From Nitrospirillum viridazoti CBAmc (lineage in GTDB: Bacteria; Pseudomonadota; Alphaproteobacteria; Azospirillales; Azospirillaceae), in the NCBI RefSeq assembly GCF_000730165.1, contig NZ_CP022111.1, positions 124,001 through 188,000 of the forward strand: DNA of 64,000 bases, given 5' to 3'. The stretch's first letter is position 1, and every line of letters begins with the position of its first letter. The notes under the pieces are model-generated. The model saw only the letters and a list, made by a program, of their open reading frames with translations, had not been told where the DNA came from and ran no database searches. The translations under genes were made by a program, and so were the position numbers. Below are positions 1 through 8,362 of this stretch, in pieces.

Positions 1-483
1 ATGGAGCGTGTGGCGGGCCTGGGCCTGTGCCAGATGGCCCAGGCCGGCCCGTCCTCGGCGGCGGGCGCCGCGCTGGACCAGATGGCCGAGGTGCTGGAGC
101 AGCCGGCCGACGGCTTGTTCTGCGTCATCTATGGTGCCGACCGCCTGTCGGCGCGCATCCTGGCGGGACGCGGGCGCTATCAGGACGCGGCCGGCCATCC
201 CTTGGCCACCGTGGCCGACACCGGCGCCTTGGCCACCGCCCTGCGCAGCCCCGGCGATCTGCGGCACGAGTTCACCGACGATGCCATGACACTGGCCTGG
301 CCGCTGACGCCCCAGGCCTCCAGCGGCGGTGGTGCCCATGCCGGGGCGGTCGCCATGCTGCACCTGCATCTGGTGCGCCCCCTGGATGAGATCGCGCGCC
401 GGCTGGCCTTGCTGATGATGATGCGCATTGCCGACGCCCTGGTCACTGCCTGGGCCCTGGAACAGGCGCGTGACCCGGCCTGA
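1..483 (+). CDS. C-terminal part of an uncharacterised GAF-like protein (5' end outside window)
   Basis: The frame is open from base 1 and ends at TGA 481-483. The ATG at base 1 may be internal, because nothing upstream is visible. The 160 visible residues contain a stretch (about 35-110) with 'RGRYQDAAGHPL' and 'AVAMLHLHLVRPLD', followed by a helical tail. The spacing resembles GAF-like DUF3369 domains of response regulators, where an 'aGRy..l.GrPL' motif precedes a helical end. That match is from memory of the family and is weak. No catalytic motif is visible. It converges on the metalloprotease gene, with about 60 bases between the two stops. Function is not assigned. Confidence 0.55.
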   Translation: MERVAGLGLCQMAQAGPSSAAGAALDQMAEVLEQPADGLFCVIYGADRLSARILAGRGRYQDAAGHPLATVADTGALATALRSPGDLRHEFTDDAMTLAWPLTPQASSGGGAHAGAVAMLHLHLVRPLDEIARRLALLMMMRIADALVTAWALEQARDPA

Positions 484-545
484 CGGGTCGGGCTAAGGGC
501 GGCTAACCCGCTGCGGTGCCTCAATAAGAAAGCAGCCGATAGGGA

Positions 546-2186
546 TCAGCGCCCGCCGGGTTGTGGACCGCCACGGCCCGCGCCGCCCAAAGGCGTGCCT
601 CCCATCGGGCCGCCCGTCCCCAACGTGCCCAGGCCCGTGGGGCCGCTGCCGATGGTGGTGGCGTTGGGCAGGTCGGCGACGCTGGGGAAGCCGGCCCCGA
701 TGGCGGAGATTCCGCCGGTGGACAGCGCGTCTTCCGGCATGCGCCCGGTGGAGATGATGGGCGTGTCGGGCGAGGCCAGGCCGCTGCTGGGCGCCAGTTG
801 CGGACGCATGTTGTGCGGCAGGCGGCTTTCCACCAGCACGCGGATGTCCTGGGCCCGCACCCAGTCGGGCGAGCCGGCCGGCAGCATCTGCTCAGCCCGG
901 TCGGCGTGATAGCGGGCGGCGCGGATGTCGCCCCGGGCCAAGGCCTCTTCCGCGCGGGCATAGGCCAGCTGCGGCGCCATGTCGGCGCGGGCGTAGGCGC
1001 TGGCCAGCAACAGCCACGTCAGCTCCACCAGCGGCTCGTCCCGGGCGGAGGAGCGCAGGACGTCGATGGCCTCGCGCACCAGCTTGTCGTCACCGGCCTC
1101 CAGCAGGGCATGGCCCAGGGCCATGCGCAGCTGGGCGCTGTCGGGGGCATACTTGACGGCGTTGCGGTAGGGGTCGACCGCTTCCCTGGCGCGGCCGTTC
1201 TCGAACAGGATCTGGCCCTTCAGCTCATAGAAGTAGGGATTCTTCGGTTCCTGCTCGATCAGGCCGTCGACGATCTTCAGGCCCTTGTTGATGTCGCCCA
1301 CCTGGTAATAGGCGATGGACTGGGCGTAACGTGCCGGGACGCTGGTATCACTCTCCGGATACTTGCGCAGGGCCAGATCGGGATGGATGAAGCCGTACAG
1401 CTTGGCCCGCATGCGCTGGTGCATGTCGTAATAGGCCGACGGCATCTTGGCGTTGGTGAACTTCGAGATATGGTCGACGAAGTTCTCGATGTATTCCACG
1501 CGGTTCTTGGTTAGCGGGTGGGTCATCAGGAACTCCACCTGCTTGGTCTGCGGCAGGCCGGCGTCCTGGCGGCGCAGCTTCTCCATGAATTCCAGCATGC
1601 CCTTGGACGAATAGCCGTTGGCTTCCATGTAGGACAGGCCGGCCTCGTCCGCCGATGCCTCCTGCGCGCGGCTGAAGGCGAAGAAGGAACGGGCGCCCAG
1701 TTCCTGCGCGCCGGCGATGCCGCCCATGGCGGCACCACCACCATCGCCCCGCCGCGTGCCGCCGATGGCCGCCGCCACGCTCAGCAGCGTGGCCAGGGTG
1801 GACAGGATGACGGCGTTCTCGATGGCGTCGCGTGAGCGCACCTGGTGCCCGCCGGCCATGTGGCCGGTTTCGTGGGCCATGACGCCGATCAGCTGTTCCG
1901 GCGTGTCGGCCGCCATGATCAGGCCGGTGTTGACGAACATGTTCTGGCCGCCCGCCACGAAGGCGTTCAGCTCGTCATCATTGACCAGGACCAGGGTGAC
2001 CGCGTCGGGAACGATACCGGCCGCGCGGAAGATGGGGGTGGCGAAGACGCGCAGCGTGTGCTCGATTTCCGCGTCACGCACCAGGTTGATGCCGCGGTCC
2101 TGGGCCAGCACCGGCTCCACGGCCAAAACCGAGGATAGCAGGCTGACCAGGATCAGGCGGGCAAGGCGGCGCGGTCGCAAGAACAT
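546..2186 (-). CDS. M48 family metalloprotease with C-terminal TPR repeats (BepA/YfgC-like)
   Basis: Predicted periplasmic zinc metallopeptidase of 546 residues. A signal peptide covers residues 1-29 (basic MFLRPRR, a hydrophobic core, then VLAQ). The zinc site HETGH is at about 105-109, and a downstream EASADEAG supplies the third ligand as in M48 enzymes. Two to four TPR-like repeats follow from about residue 300, and the C-terminal 70 residues are rich in Gly, Pro and Ser. E. coli BepA, with the same order of protease then TPR, acts in outer-membrane protein assembly and LPS-transport quality control, so a similar envelope role is inferred. I chose ATG 2186 because GGA lies about 8 bases upstream and the signal peptide begins there. 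ATG 2198 (MELTMFL) is the alternative. The longer upstream frame would overlap the divergent aminotransferase and is rejected. Confidence 0.9.
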   Translation of the reverse strand: MFLRPRRLARLILVSLLSSVLAVEPVLAQDRGINLVRDAEIEHTLRVFATPIFRAAGIVPDAVTLVLVNDDELNAFVAGGQNMFVNTGLIMAADTPEQLIGVMAHETGHMAGGHQVRSRDAIENAVILSTLATLLSVAAAIGGTRRGDGGGAAMGGIAGAQELGARSFFAFSRAQEASADEAGLSYMEANGYSSKGMLEFMEKLRRQDAGLPQTKQVEFLMTHPLTKNRVEYIENFVDHISKFTNAKMPSAYYDMHQRMRAKLYGFIHPDLALRKYPESDTSVPARYAQSIAYYQVGDINKGLKIVDGLIEQEPKNPYFYELKGQILFENGRAREAVDPYRNAVKYAPDSAQLRMALGHALLEAGDDKLVREAIDVLRSSARDEPLVELTWLLLASAYARADMAPQLAYARAEEALARGDIRAARYHADRAEQMLPAGSPDWVRAQDIRVLVESRLPHNMRPQLAPSSGLASPDTPIISTGRMPEDALSTGGISAIGAGFPSVADLPNATTIGSGPTGLGTLGTGGPMGGTPLGGAGRGGPQPGGR

Positions 2187-2238
2187 TGTCAATTCCATCG
2201 GCGGTGCCGTCGATACCCGAACAGGCGAGCGGTAAGGT

Positions 2239-3453
2239 ATGATCCCTACATACTCCAAGGATGAATTTCCACGCGCGGCGAGGCACCCGGCTGTCGCTAT
2301 ACGCGCCAGCACCATCTCTCCCTTCATGGTGATGGAGGTGCTGCGCGCCGCCAACGCACGGCAGGCCGCCGGCGGCGACGTCCTGCATCTGGAAATAGGC
2401 CAGCCGTCCACCCCGGCCCCGAAGGGGGTGATCGCCGCGGCCGCCCACGCCCTGGCCGCCGATCGCCTAGCCTACACCGATGCCCTGGGCCTGCCAGCCT
2501 TGAGAGAGGGCATAGCACGTTGGTACCAAGATCGCCATGGGGTGGTGATCTCCCCGCACCGGGTGGTGGTGACCACGGGATCGTCCGGCGCCTTCCTCCT
2601 GGCCTTCCTGGCGGCCTTCGACCCGGGCGATCGCGTGGCCCTGGCAGCCCCGGGATATCCCGCCTACCGCAACATCCTGAAGACGGCCGGCTTGGTGCCG
2701 ATCGAGTTGCCCACCGGGCCCGAGACGCGCTTCCAGCCAACGCCTGCCTTGCTGGACGGTCTGCTGGCGCGGGGCGGGGGACCCATCCGGGGGCTGATCG
2801 TGGCCAGCCCCTCCAACCCCACCGGCACCATGCTGGACCCCGCCGCCATGGCCGCCCTGGGCGACTGGTGCCGCCGCGATGGCGTCTGGCTCATTTCCGA
2901 TGAAATCTATCACGGCATCGAATACGGCACGGTGCCGGCGGCCACGGCGCTGGCGATCGATGGGGGCGAGGGCGCCATCACCGTCAACAGCTTCTCCAAA
3001 TACTTTTCCATGACCGGTTGGCGTCTGGGCTGGGCGGTGGTGCCGGAGCGACTGGTGCGGTCGGTGGAATGCCTGGCGCAGAACCTCTACATCTCCCCGC
3101 CCACCCTGTCGCAGCATGCGGCGGCGGTGGCCTTCGATTGCGTGGAAGAGCTGGAAGGCCATGTCGCGCGCTATCGCCGCAACCGTGACATCCTGCTGGA
3201 CTTGCTGCCCAGCGCCGGATTCGGCAAGTTGGCCCCGGCCGACGGCGCCTTTTTCATCTATGCCGACATTTCCGACCGCACGGATGATTCCCAGGCCTTC
3301 TGCACCCGGCTGCTGAACGAGACGGGGGTGGCCCTGACCCCGGGCGTGGATTTCGATCCCTTGCGCGGCCATCACACCGTGCGCATCAGCTTCGCCGGCG
3401 CCGAGGCCGAGATGGTGGAGGCAGCCCGCCGCCTCAAGGCCTGGCGGGCATAA
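2239..3453 (+). CDS. Pyridoxal-phosphate aminotransferase, class I/II (aspartate aminotransferase superfamily)
   Basis: Cytosolic fold-type I PLP enzyme of 404 residues. The PLP-binding lysine is K254 in NSFSKYFSMTGWRLGW. Other family landmarks are the N-terminal 'HLEIGQPSTPAP', the 'ASPSNPTGT' motif, the 'ISDEIYHGI' aspartate/tyrosine motif that contacts the cofactor, and the C-terminal 'VRISFAG' arginine that binds substrate carboxylate. It transfers amino groups between amino acids and 2-oxo acids, but the preferred substrate cannot be read from the sequence. The start has AAGG just upstream; an internal ATG near residue 30 is possible. It is divergent from the M48 protease gene, with only about 50 bases between starts, so the promoters overlap. 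Confidence 0.9.
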   Translation: MIPTYSKDEFPRAARHPAVAIRASTISPFMVMEVLRAANARQAAGGDVLHLEIGQPSTPAPKGVIAAAAHALAADRLAYTDALGLPALREGIARWYQDRHGVVISPHRVVVTTGSSGAFLLAFLAAFDPGDRVALAAPGYPAYRNILKTAGLVPIELPTGPETRFQPTPALLDGLLARGGGPIRGLIVASPSNPTGTMLDPAAMAALGDWCRRDGVWLISDEIYHGIEYGTVPAATALAIDGGEGAITVNSFSKYFSMTGWRLGWAVVPERLVRSVECLAQNLYISPPTLSQHAAAVAFDCVEELEGHVARYRRNRDILLDLLPSAGFGKLAPADGAFFIYADISDRTDDSQAFCTRLLNETGVALTPGVDFDPLRGHHTVRISFAGAEAEMVEAARRLKAWRA

Positions 3454-3457
3454 TACA

Positions 3458-3491
3458 AAGGGCCGGTCAGCAGAGGCGCTGACCGGCCCTT
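3458..3491 (+). terminator. Hairpin terminator after the aminotransferase gene
   Basis: A perfect 14-bp stem (3458-3471 with 3478-3491, AAGGGCCGGTCAGC and its complement) with a 6-base loop starts five bases after the aminotransferase stop. The T tract is short on the + strand, while the minus strand reads TTTGTATT after the stem. It could therefore stop transcription from both sides, including from the minus-strand gene ending at 3573. Confidence 0.7.
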
Positions 3492-3572
3492 CGGCACTTC
3501 AACCTTCATGAGGGATGCTCGGGTGGGCGGGCCGGTCGTTCGGGTGCCGGCACCTATCCCGATAGTCGCTGA

Positions 3573-3866
3573 TCAGTTCAGGGCGATCAGTTGATGCGGG
3601 ACGCTGCGTCCGGCATGGGCCTTGATGATGGTGGCGGTCGTGGCCTTGCAGGGCAGGGCAACGCCGCCCGACTTGGCGCCGTCCATGCGGGCGGGGATGA
3701 CCTTCAGCTTGCCGGAGGGTGTGGCCGCCAGCGTCGCGGCCGGCGCGGGCGTCCCCTGCGCCACGGCGGCGATGTCGGGGCGCGGTGCGGCGACCAGGAT
3801 GGCGGGGGCGACCAGGAAGGGCAGGCCCAGGAACAGGCCGGTGAGCAGGCTGCGAACGGTCGTCAT
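3573..3866 (-). CDS. Small exported protein of unknown function
   Basis: The gene encodes 97 residues starting at ATG 3866. A strong GGAGGT ribosome site six bases upstream decides the start against the much longer upstream frame, which would run across the tRNA. Residues 1-27 form a typical signal peptide (MTTVRSLLTGLFLG..., hydrophobic, ending near LVAAP). The mature part is short and rich in Ala, Lys and Thr, with a single cysteine in VALPCKATTATI. There is no lipobox and no recognised domain. It lies between the aminotransferase terminator and tRNA-Pro on the opposite strand and appears monocistronic. Confidence 0.65.
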   Translation of the reverse strand: MTTVRSLLTGLFLGLPFLVAPAILVAAPRPDIAAVAQGTPAPAATLAATPSGKLKVIPARMDGAKSGGVALPCKATTATIIKAHAGRSVPHQLIALN

Positions 3867-4146
3867 AATACCACCTCCATAAAACGATCGGCCCTGAGCG
3901 GCGTCTGTTGCTAGGCCGAACGACTGATGGGCGTGGAATTGAAACTCGCGGCCAACCGTGGCGGAACCATGGCGAGAACCGGAACTTCCGGGGGCAGGCG
4001 CAGACTCCTGGGGCCCTGTGGCCGATGGGCAACAGGTCGCCCCCGTACCCCCTGCGGGACACCCATGCGGCGGCGATGTGCGATTGGATGAAAGAGAGGG
4101 CTTGCGGCGGCCGGCGGATGTCGATATATACCCGCCCACCCCGAGA

Positions 4147-4223
4147 CGGAGAGTAGCTCAGCCTGGTAGAGCACTGCTTTCGGGAGGCAGGGGCCGGAGG
4201 TTCGAATCCTCTCTCTCCGACCA
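4147..4223 (+). tRNA. tRNA-Pro (anticodon CGG)
   Basis: A 77-base cloverleaf with encoded CCA. The acceptor stem CGGAGAG pairs with CTCTCCG. The D arm is GCTC-AGCCTGGTA-GAGC and the anticodon stem is CTGCT/GGCAG with loop TTCGGGA. The T arm is GGAGG-TTCGAAT-CCTCT. The anticodon CGG at 4181-4183 reads CCG. The C1-G72 pair with A73 is the identity pattern typical of bacterial tRNA-Pro, which supports the assignment. A terminator follows immediately. Confidence 0.95.
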
Positions 4224-4240
4224 TCTCAGGGACGCATAAG

Positions 4241-4276
4241 CGGCCGGCTTCTCCCGAAGCCGGCCGTTTCGCTTTT
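4241..4276 (+). terminator. Rho-independent terminator of tRNA-Pro
   Basis: An 11-bp GC-rich stem (4241-4251 with 4256-4266, CGGCCGGCTTC) with a TCCC loop is followed by TTTCGCTTTT. It lies 18 bases after the tRNA CCA. Confidence 0.85.
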
Positions 4277-4301
4277 GGGGCGATGGCATCCACAGCCAAG
4301 C

Positions 4302-4331
4302 AAAAAGGCGCGCCGGTGAGGGCGCGCCTTT
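4302..4331 (-). terminator. Rho-independent terminator of the polyprenyl synthase gene
   Basis: GGCGCGCC (4307-4314) pairs with GGCGCGCC (4321-4328), extended by an AAA/TTT step. On the minus strand the hairpin is followed by a run of five T. It lies 24 bases past the stop of the minus-strand synthase gene. Confidence 0.8.
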
Positions 4332-4354
4332 CCGAAATCCGGATTCGAATGGGA

Positions 4355-5377
4355 TCAGAAATCCCGGTCGACGACGAAGTCGATCACGTCCAGCAGGGCG
4401 CGCTTGATGGGGCTGGCGGGGAACAGGCCCAGGGCGTCGCGGGCCATGGCGCCGTAATGGCGGGCGCGTTCCACGCTGTCGCGCAGGGTGTTGTGACGCT
4501 GCATGAGGGCCAGCGCGTGCTCCAGGTCGCCGTCCCGCTGGTCGATGTCCTCCAGCGTCCGGCGCCAGAAGGCGCGTTCCTCGTCATCGCCCCGGCGGAA
4601 GGCCAGGACGACGGGCAGGGTGATCTTACCCTCACGGAAGTCGTCGCCGATGGATTTTCCTAAGCGGGCCTGCACGGCGGAATAGTCCAGCACGTCATCC
4701 ACCACCTGGAAGGCGATGCCCAGGTTCAGGCCGTAGCTGCGCAGCGCCTCCTCCTCCGCCGCAGGGCGGCCGGCCACCACGGCACCGATGCGGCAGGCGG
4801 CGGCGAACAGCTCCGCCGTCTTGGCGCGGATGACCTCCAGATAGGCCTCCTCGCTGGTGGTGGTGTCGTTGGCGGTGATCAGCTGCAGCACCTCGCCCTC
4901 GGAAATGACGGCGGAGGCGCTGGACAGGATGCGCAGCACGTCCAGCGACCCGTCCTCCGTCATCACCTGGAAGGCGCGGGAGAACAGAAAGTCGCCCACC
5001 AGCACGCTGGCCTTGTTGCCGAAGACGGCGTTGGCCGAGGGCTGGCCGCGGCGCAGGTCGCTTTCGTCGACCACGTCGTCGTGCAGCAGGGTGGCGGTGT
5101 GGATGAATTCGACGCAGGCCGCCAACGGCTGATGGCGTTCTCCCTGATAGCCGCACAGGCGGGCGGCGGCCAGGGTCAGCACCGGGCGCAGGCGCTTGCC
5201 GCCGCTGGCCACGATGTAGCCCGCCAGCTGGGGGATCATCTCCACGTCGGAATGCATGCGTCGGATGATGAGGTCGTTGACCGCCGCCAGGTCGGTCGCC
5301 ACCAATTCCACCAGCGCCTCCAGGGCATCGGTGCCGGCCTTCCGGCGCTTGGGATCGAGGGGGGTGACGACGGCCAC
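4355..5377 (-). CDS. ispB: Polyprenyl (octaprenyl/decaprenyl) diphosphate synthase
   Basis: All-trans polyprenyl synthase of 340 residues that extends farnesyl diphosphate with isopentenyl diphosphate to make the ubiquinone side chain. Both aspartate-rich motifs are intact: DDVVD at 100-104 with DLRRG following, and DDVLD at 227-231. The 'GGKRLRP' substrate-binding motif is at 59-65. Length matches the family (about 320-340). I chose GTG 5377 because CAGGAG lies eight bases upstream; the longer frame to 5506 adds a non-conserved leader. The chain length made is not readable from the sequence; alphaproteobacteria often use Q10. It is divergent from the DUF2007/TrmN6 pair, an arrangement familiar in Rhodospirillales. 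Confidence 0.93.
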   Translation of the reverse strand: MAVVTPLDPKRRKAGTDALEALVELVATDLAAVNDLIIRRMHSDVEMIPQLAGYIVASGGKRLRPVLTLAAARLCGYQGERHQPLAACVEFIHTATLLHDDVVDESDLRRGQPSANAVFGNKASVLVGDFLFSRAFQVMTEDGSLDVLRILSSASAVISEGEVLQLITANDTTTSEEAYLEVIRAKTAELFAAACRIGAVVAGRPAAEEEALRSYGLNLGIAFQVVDDVLDYSAVQARLGKSIGDDFREGKITLPVVLAFRRGDDEERAFWRRTLEDIDQRDGDLEHALALMQRHNTLRDSVERARHYGAMARDALGLFPASPIKRALLDVIDFVVDRDF

Positions 5378-5571
5378 GAAACGAACTCCTGCCAGTAGGG
5401 GCCAACGGTGGCGGAACGCAGACCTGTTGACGGCCCTGGATAGGACAGCGAGCATACCGGCGCAACCCCCGTGGTCAAGCTGGCAGACCACATCGCCGCC
5501 CCCCATCTATGCCGCGTGCGTCAATCAGCGCCCGATGCGTCACCAACCGGCGCCCTTCCCATGAGGCCTTC

Positions 5572-5793
5572 ATGCAACCCATCCTGACCAGCAACAACGC
5601 GGTGGAGATATCCTGGGCGCGGGCCGTGCTGGCCGACGCCGGCATCGAGGCCGTGCTGCTGGACGACTACACCGCTGCTGTGGAAGGCAGCATCAGCGCC
5701 ATTCCGCGCCGCCTGATGGTGGCGGATGGCGCCGTCACGGCCGCCACCGCCGCGCTGGCCGTGGCCCGGGCGCAGTTGGAGGCCGCCCCGTGA
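5572..5793 (+). CDS. DUF2007 small protein (putative signal-transducing protein)
   Basis: A 73-residue protein starting at ATG 5572 with GAGG five bases upstream. It has the DUF2007 pattern: an N-terminal 'ILTSNNAVEISWARAVLADAGI', a central 'EAVLLDDY', then 'PRRLMVADG' and an Ala-rich C-terminal helix. DUF2007 is a ferredoxin-like small domain of unknown biochemical role. Its stop codon overlaps the GTG start of the methyltransferase gene (GTGA), so the two are translationally coupled. Confidence 0.85.
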   Translation: MQPILTSNNAVEISWARAVLADAGIEAVLLDDYTAAVEGSISAIPRRLMVADGAVTAATAALAVARAQLEAAP

Positions 5794-6599
5794 TTCTCAC
5801 CTCCGCCGCCGCGGAACCCCGGAAGGAGGATTCCGCGGACGGCGGCATCACCGAGGACCGTCTGCTGAACGGGCGCGTGCGTCTGTTGCAGCCGACGCAG
5901 GGATATAGGGCAGCCATCGACCCCGTGCTGCTGGCCGCCGCCACGCCGGCCGAGGGGGGCGAGCGGGTGTTGGACCTGGGCTGCGGCGCCGGGGCGGCAT
6001 CCTTCTGTCTTGCCGCCCGGCTGCCCGGCGTCCGCGTCGCCGGACTGGAACTGCAGCCCGAGGCGGCTGACCTCGCCCGGCGCAATGCCGAGCTCAACGG
6101 CGTCGCCGCCCGGGTGCGCATCACCCTGGGCGACGCCGCCCTGGCCCCGGCTCACTTGCCGCCGGGATCGGATCCCGACCTGGTGGCCGGCCGTTTCGAC
6201 CATGTCATGACCAACCCGCCCTTTTATCCCGGCGGCCGCCATACCCGTTCCTCACGGGTGGGCAAGGCCGTATCGCATGGCGAGGGCACGGCCGATCTCG
6301 CCGCCTGGGTCGCGGCGGCGGCCCGCCTGCTGGCGCCGCGCGGCACACTGACCATGATCCATCGCGCCGACCGTGTGGATGAGATCCTGGCCCGCCTGGC
6401 CGGCCGCTTCGGTGCCGTGGTGCTCTATCCTTTGTGGCCCCGCGCCGGGGCGGAGGCCAAGCGCATCATCGTCCGCGCCCGGCTGGGCGCCCGCACCCCG
6501 GCCCGCCTGCTGTCGGGCCTGGTGTTGCATGATGAGGGCGGGCGCTACACGCCGGCGGCCGATGCCGTGCTGCGGGACGGCGCGGCCCTGGACTTCTGA
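5790..6599 (+). CDS. tRNA1(Val) (adenine-37 N6)-methyltransferase family protein
   Basis: Class I SAM-dependent methyltransferase of 269 residues. SAM-binding motif I is 'VLDLGCGAGAAS' at about 58-69, and the N6-adenine methyltransferase motif IV is NPPF in 'VMTNPPFYPGG'. The N-terminal 'LLQPTQGYRAAIDPVLLAA' is characteristic of the TrmN6/YfiC group, which methylates A37 of valine tRNA in E. coli. The GTG start overlaps the DUF2007 stop. The exact tRNA target here is inferred from family membership only. Confidence 0.85.
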   Translation: MILTSAAAEPRKEDSADGGITEDRLLNGRVRLLQPTQGYRAAIDPVLLAAATPAEGGERVLDLGCGAGAASFCLAARLPGVRVAGLELQPEAADLARRNAELNGVAARVRITLGDAALAPAHLPPGSDPDLVAGRFDHVMTNPPFYPGGRHTRSSRVGKAVSHGEGTADLAAWVAAAARLLAPRGTLTMIHRADRVDEILARLAGRFGAVVLYPLWPRAGAEAKRIIVRARLGARTPARLLSGLVLHDEGGRYTPAADAVLRDGAALDF

Positions 6600-6658
6600 T
6601 GGTCTCCGGCGTATCCCGGGCGGCACGGCATAACCGGCAGATAAAGTGGGAACCCAGC

Positions 6659-7213
6659 ATGGACGTGAAGCGTCTGGACATCGATGGCCTGGTCATGGTG
6701 AAGCCCCGCCGCTTCGGCGACGAGCGGGGATGGTTCGTGGAGACCTGGAACGACGAAAAGCACACCGCCGCCGGCATCACGGGCCCCTTCGTCCAGGACA
6801 ACCAGTCGCTGTCGCGGATTCAGGGCACGGTGCGCGGGCTGCACTTCCAGTTGGCGCCGGCGGCCCAGGGCAAGCTGATCCGCGTCATCCGCGGTCGCAT
6901 CCTGGACGTGGCGGTGGATCTGCGCCAAGGGTCCCCCACCTATGGCCACCACGTCGCCGTGGAACTGGACGCCGAGGAAGGCTGGCAGTTGTGGGTACCG
7001 GTGGGCTTCGCCCACGGCTTCTGCACCCTCGTCCCCGATACCGAGATCGCCTACAAGGTGACGGCGCTTTACAGCCCCGCCCATGACCGCGGCCTGCTGT
7101 GGAATGATCCGGCGCTGGGCATCCCGTGGCCGGAGTTCGCCGGCGCCGTGCTGTCGGACAAGGACGGCAAGCAGCCCACCCTGGCGGACATCGGCACGCC
7201 GTTCCCGGCCTGA
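6659..7213 (+). CDS. rfbC: dTDP-4-dehydrorhamnose 3,5-epimerase
   Basis: A 184-residue cupin enzyme (RmlC/RfbC) that epimerises C3 and C5 of dTDP-4-keto-6-deoxyglucose on the way to dTDP-L-rhamnose. The catalytic H62 in VRGLHFQ and the following conserved K72 are present. 'DERGWFVETW' binds the nucleotide sugar, and 'VGFAHGFCTL...AYKVT' carries the conserved tyrosine. The start is ATG 6659; the track upstream to 6599 is non-conserved. The other rhamnose genes (rmlA, B, D) are not in the window. It converges with a five-base gap on the glycosyltransferase block, suggesting the sugar feeds a surface glycan. Confidence 0.92.
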   Translation: MDVKRLDIDGLVMVKPRRFGDERGWFVETWNDEKHTAAGITGPFVQDNQSLSRIQGTVRGLHFQLAPAAQGKLIRVIRGRILDVAVDLRQGSPTYGHHVAVELDAEEGWQLWVPVGFAHGFCTLVPDTEIAYKVTALYSPAHDRGLLWNDPALGIPWPEFAGAVLSDKDGKQPTLADIGTPFPA

Positions 7214-7218
7214 ATGTT

Positions 7219-8337
7219 TCAGCCCCTGGCCACCTGGGCCAGCGCCGCCGCCAGGCGGGGGCCCAGGACCGCCAGGTCATACTCCCGCGCCACCAGGTCG
7301 CGGCCGGCCGCGGCGAGGCGGTGGCGCAAATCCAGGTCGCCGCGTAACGCTTCCAGCGCCTGTACCCAGCCCTCCGGGCTGTCGGCCCACAGGCCGGTGA
7401 CGCCATCGGCCACGATGCGGCGGTTCTCCCCCACCGGGCTGGCCACCACGGCCTTGCCGGCGGCCATGTACTGCAGCAGCTTGAAGCCCGACTTGCCCTG
7501 CGCGAACGGCGTATGGGGCAGGGGCATGATGCCGGCGTCGATGCCGGCCAGGGCGGCGGTCTCGCCCGCCTCGCTCCAGGGTATGAATTCCTCCGGCACG
7601 CCGGGCAGGGCGACGGGGTGGCGGGCGATGGTCACCAGGGTCAGCGGACCACTGGCCGCCAGGGCCGCCAGCGGCTCAGCCAAGGCGGCCAGATAACGGG
7701 CGGACGAGGGCGTGCCGATCCAGCCCACGCGAAATTCCCCGGGCGGGCGGTCTCCAGGTGGACGGTTCGGGGCCAGCGCGGCCTGGTAGCGGGCCAGGTC
7801 CACAGGCGTGGGCAGGCGCAGCAGGCGGCGGGCGCCGGCGGCTTCCGCCCATGAGGCCAGGGCATCGTTGGCCACCACCGTCAGGGTGGCGCCCGCCACC
7901 AGCCGTTCCAGCTTGTCGCCCAGCAGCCTCCGCAGCGGCGCCAGGCGATGGCCGGCATAACGCAGGTGCCAGGCGTCGTCGAAATCCAGCACATAAGGCC
8001 GGCCCCCGAACAGGCGACGCTCCACCCCCGCAGGCAACCAGGGCAGCGCCTCCTTCTCGATCCACAGCAGATCCGTTCGCCCAGCCGCCTTCAGAGCGGC
8101 CATGCGCCGGCGGTAGCGGTCGGCCAGGGTCCAGCCCCTCACCGGTTGGCCGGCGTACAGCCGTCGCAGGTAGCCGTCGTCGAAAAAAGGCGCCGTGCTC
8201 ACGTCCAGGCCCGCCGCCGCCAGGTGGGGCTGCGGGTCGAAGAAGCGCAGCCGGCTGCTGGCCCCCAGCCGGTCATAGCGGGGCAAGGCCAAGACCCGCC
8301 CCAAAGGGCGGGGGGCGGGGGGCGGAAGTGGCGGCAT
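7219..8337 (-). CDS. Glycosyltransferase, family 1-like (GT-B fold)
   Basis: A 372-residue predicted cytosolic GT-B glycosyltransferase. The N-terminal acceptor half contains 'LPRYDRLGASSRLRF' and 'VLDFDDAW'. The C-terminal nucleotide-sugar half contains 'VGWIGTPSSARYL' and the donor-site pattern 'GKSGFKLLQYMAAGKAVVAS', with the family E-type motif shifted to 'GENRRIV'. The start is ATG 8337, placed after the stop of the upstream gene (8363); the longer frame would overlap it. It is the last gene of a minus-strand pair with the TPR-methyltransferase. Sugar and acceptor are unknown. Confidence 0.82.
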   Translation of the reverse strand: MPPLPPPAPRPLGRVLALPRYDRLGASSRLRFFDPQPHLAAAGLDVSTAPFFDDGYLRRLYAGQPVRGWTLADRYRRRMAALKAAGRTDLLWIEKEALPWLPAGVERRLFGGRPYVLDFDDAWHLRYAGHRLAPLRRLLGDKLERLVAGATLTVVANDALASWAEAAGARRLLRLPTPVDLARYQAALAPNRPPGDRPPGEFRVGWIGTPSSARYLAALAEPLAALAASGPLTLVTIARHPVALPGVPEEFIPWSEAGETAALAGIDAGIMPLPHTPFAQGKSGFKLLQYMAAGKAVVASPVGENRRIVADGVTGLWADSPEGWVQALEALRGDLDLRHRLAAAGRDLVAREYDLAVLGPRLAAALAQVARG

Positions 8338-8362
8338 GGCGGGCGGACGCAAGGGGCCGCGT

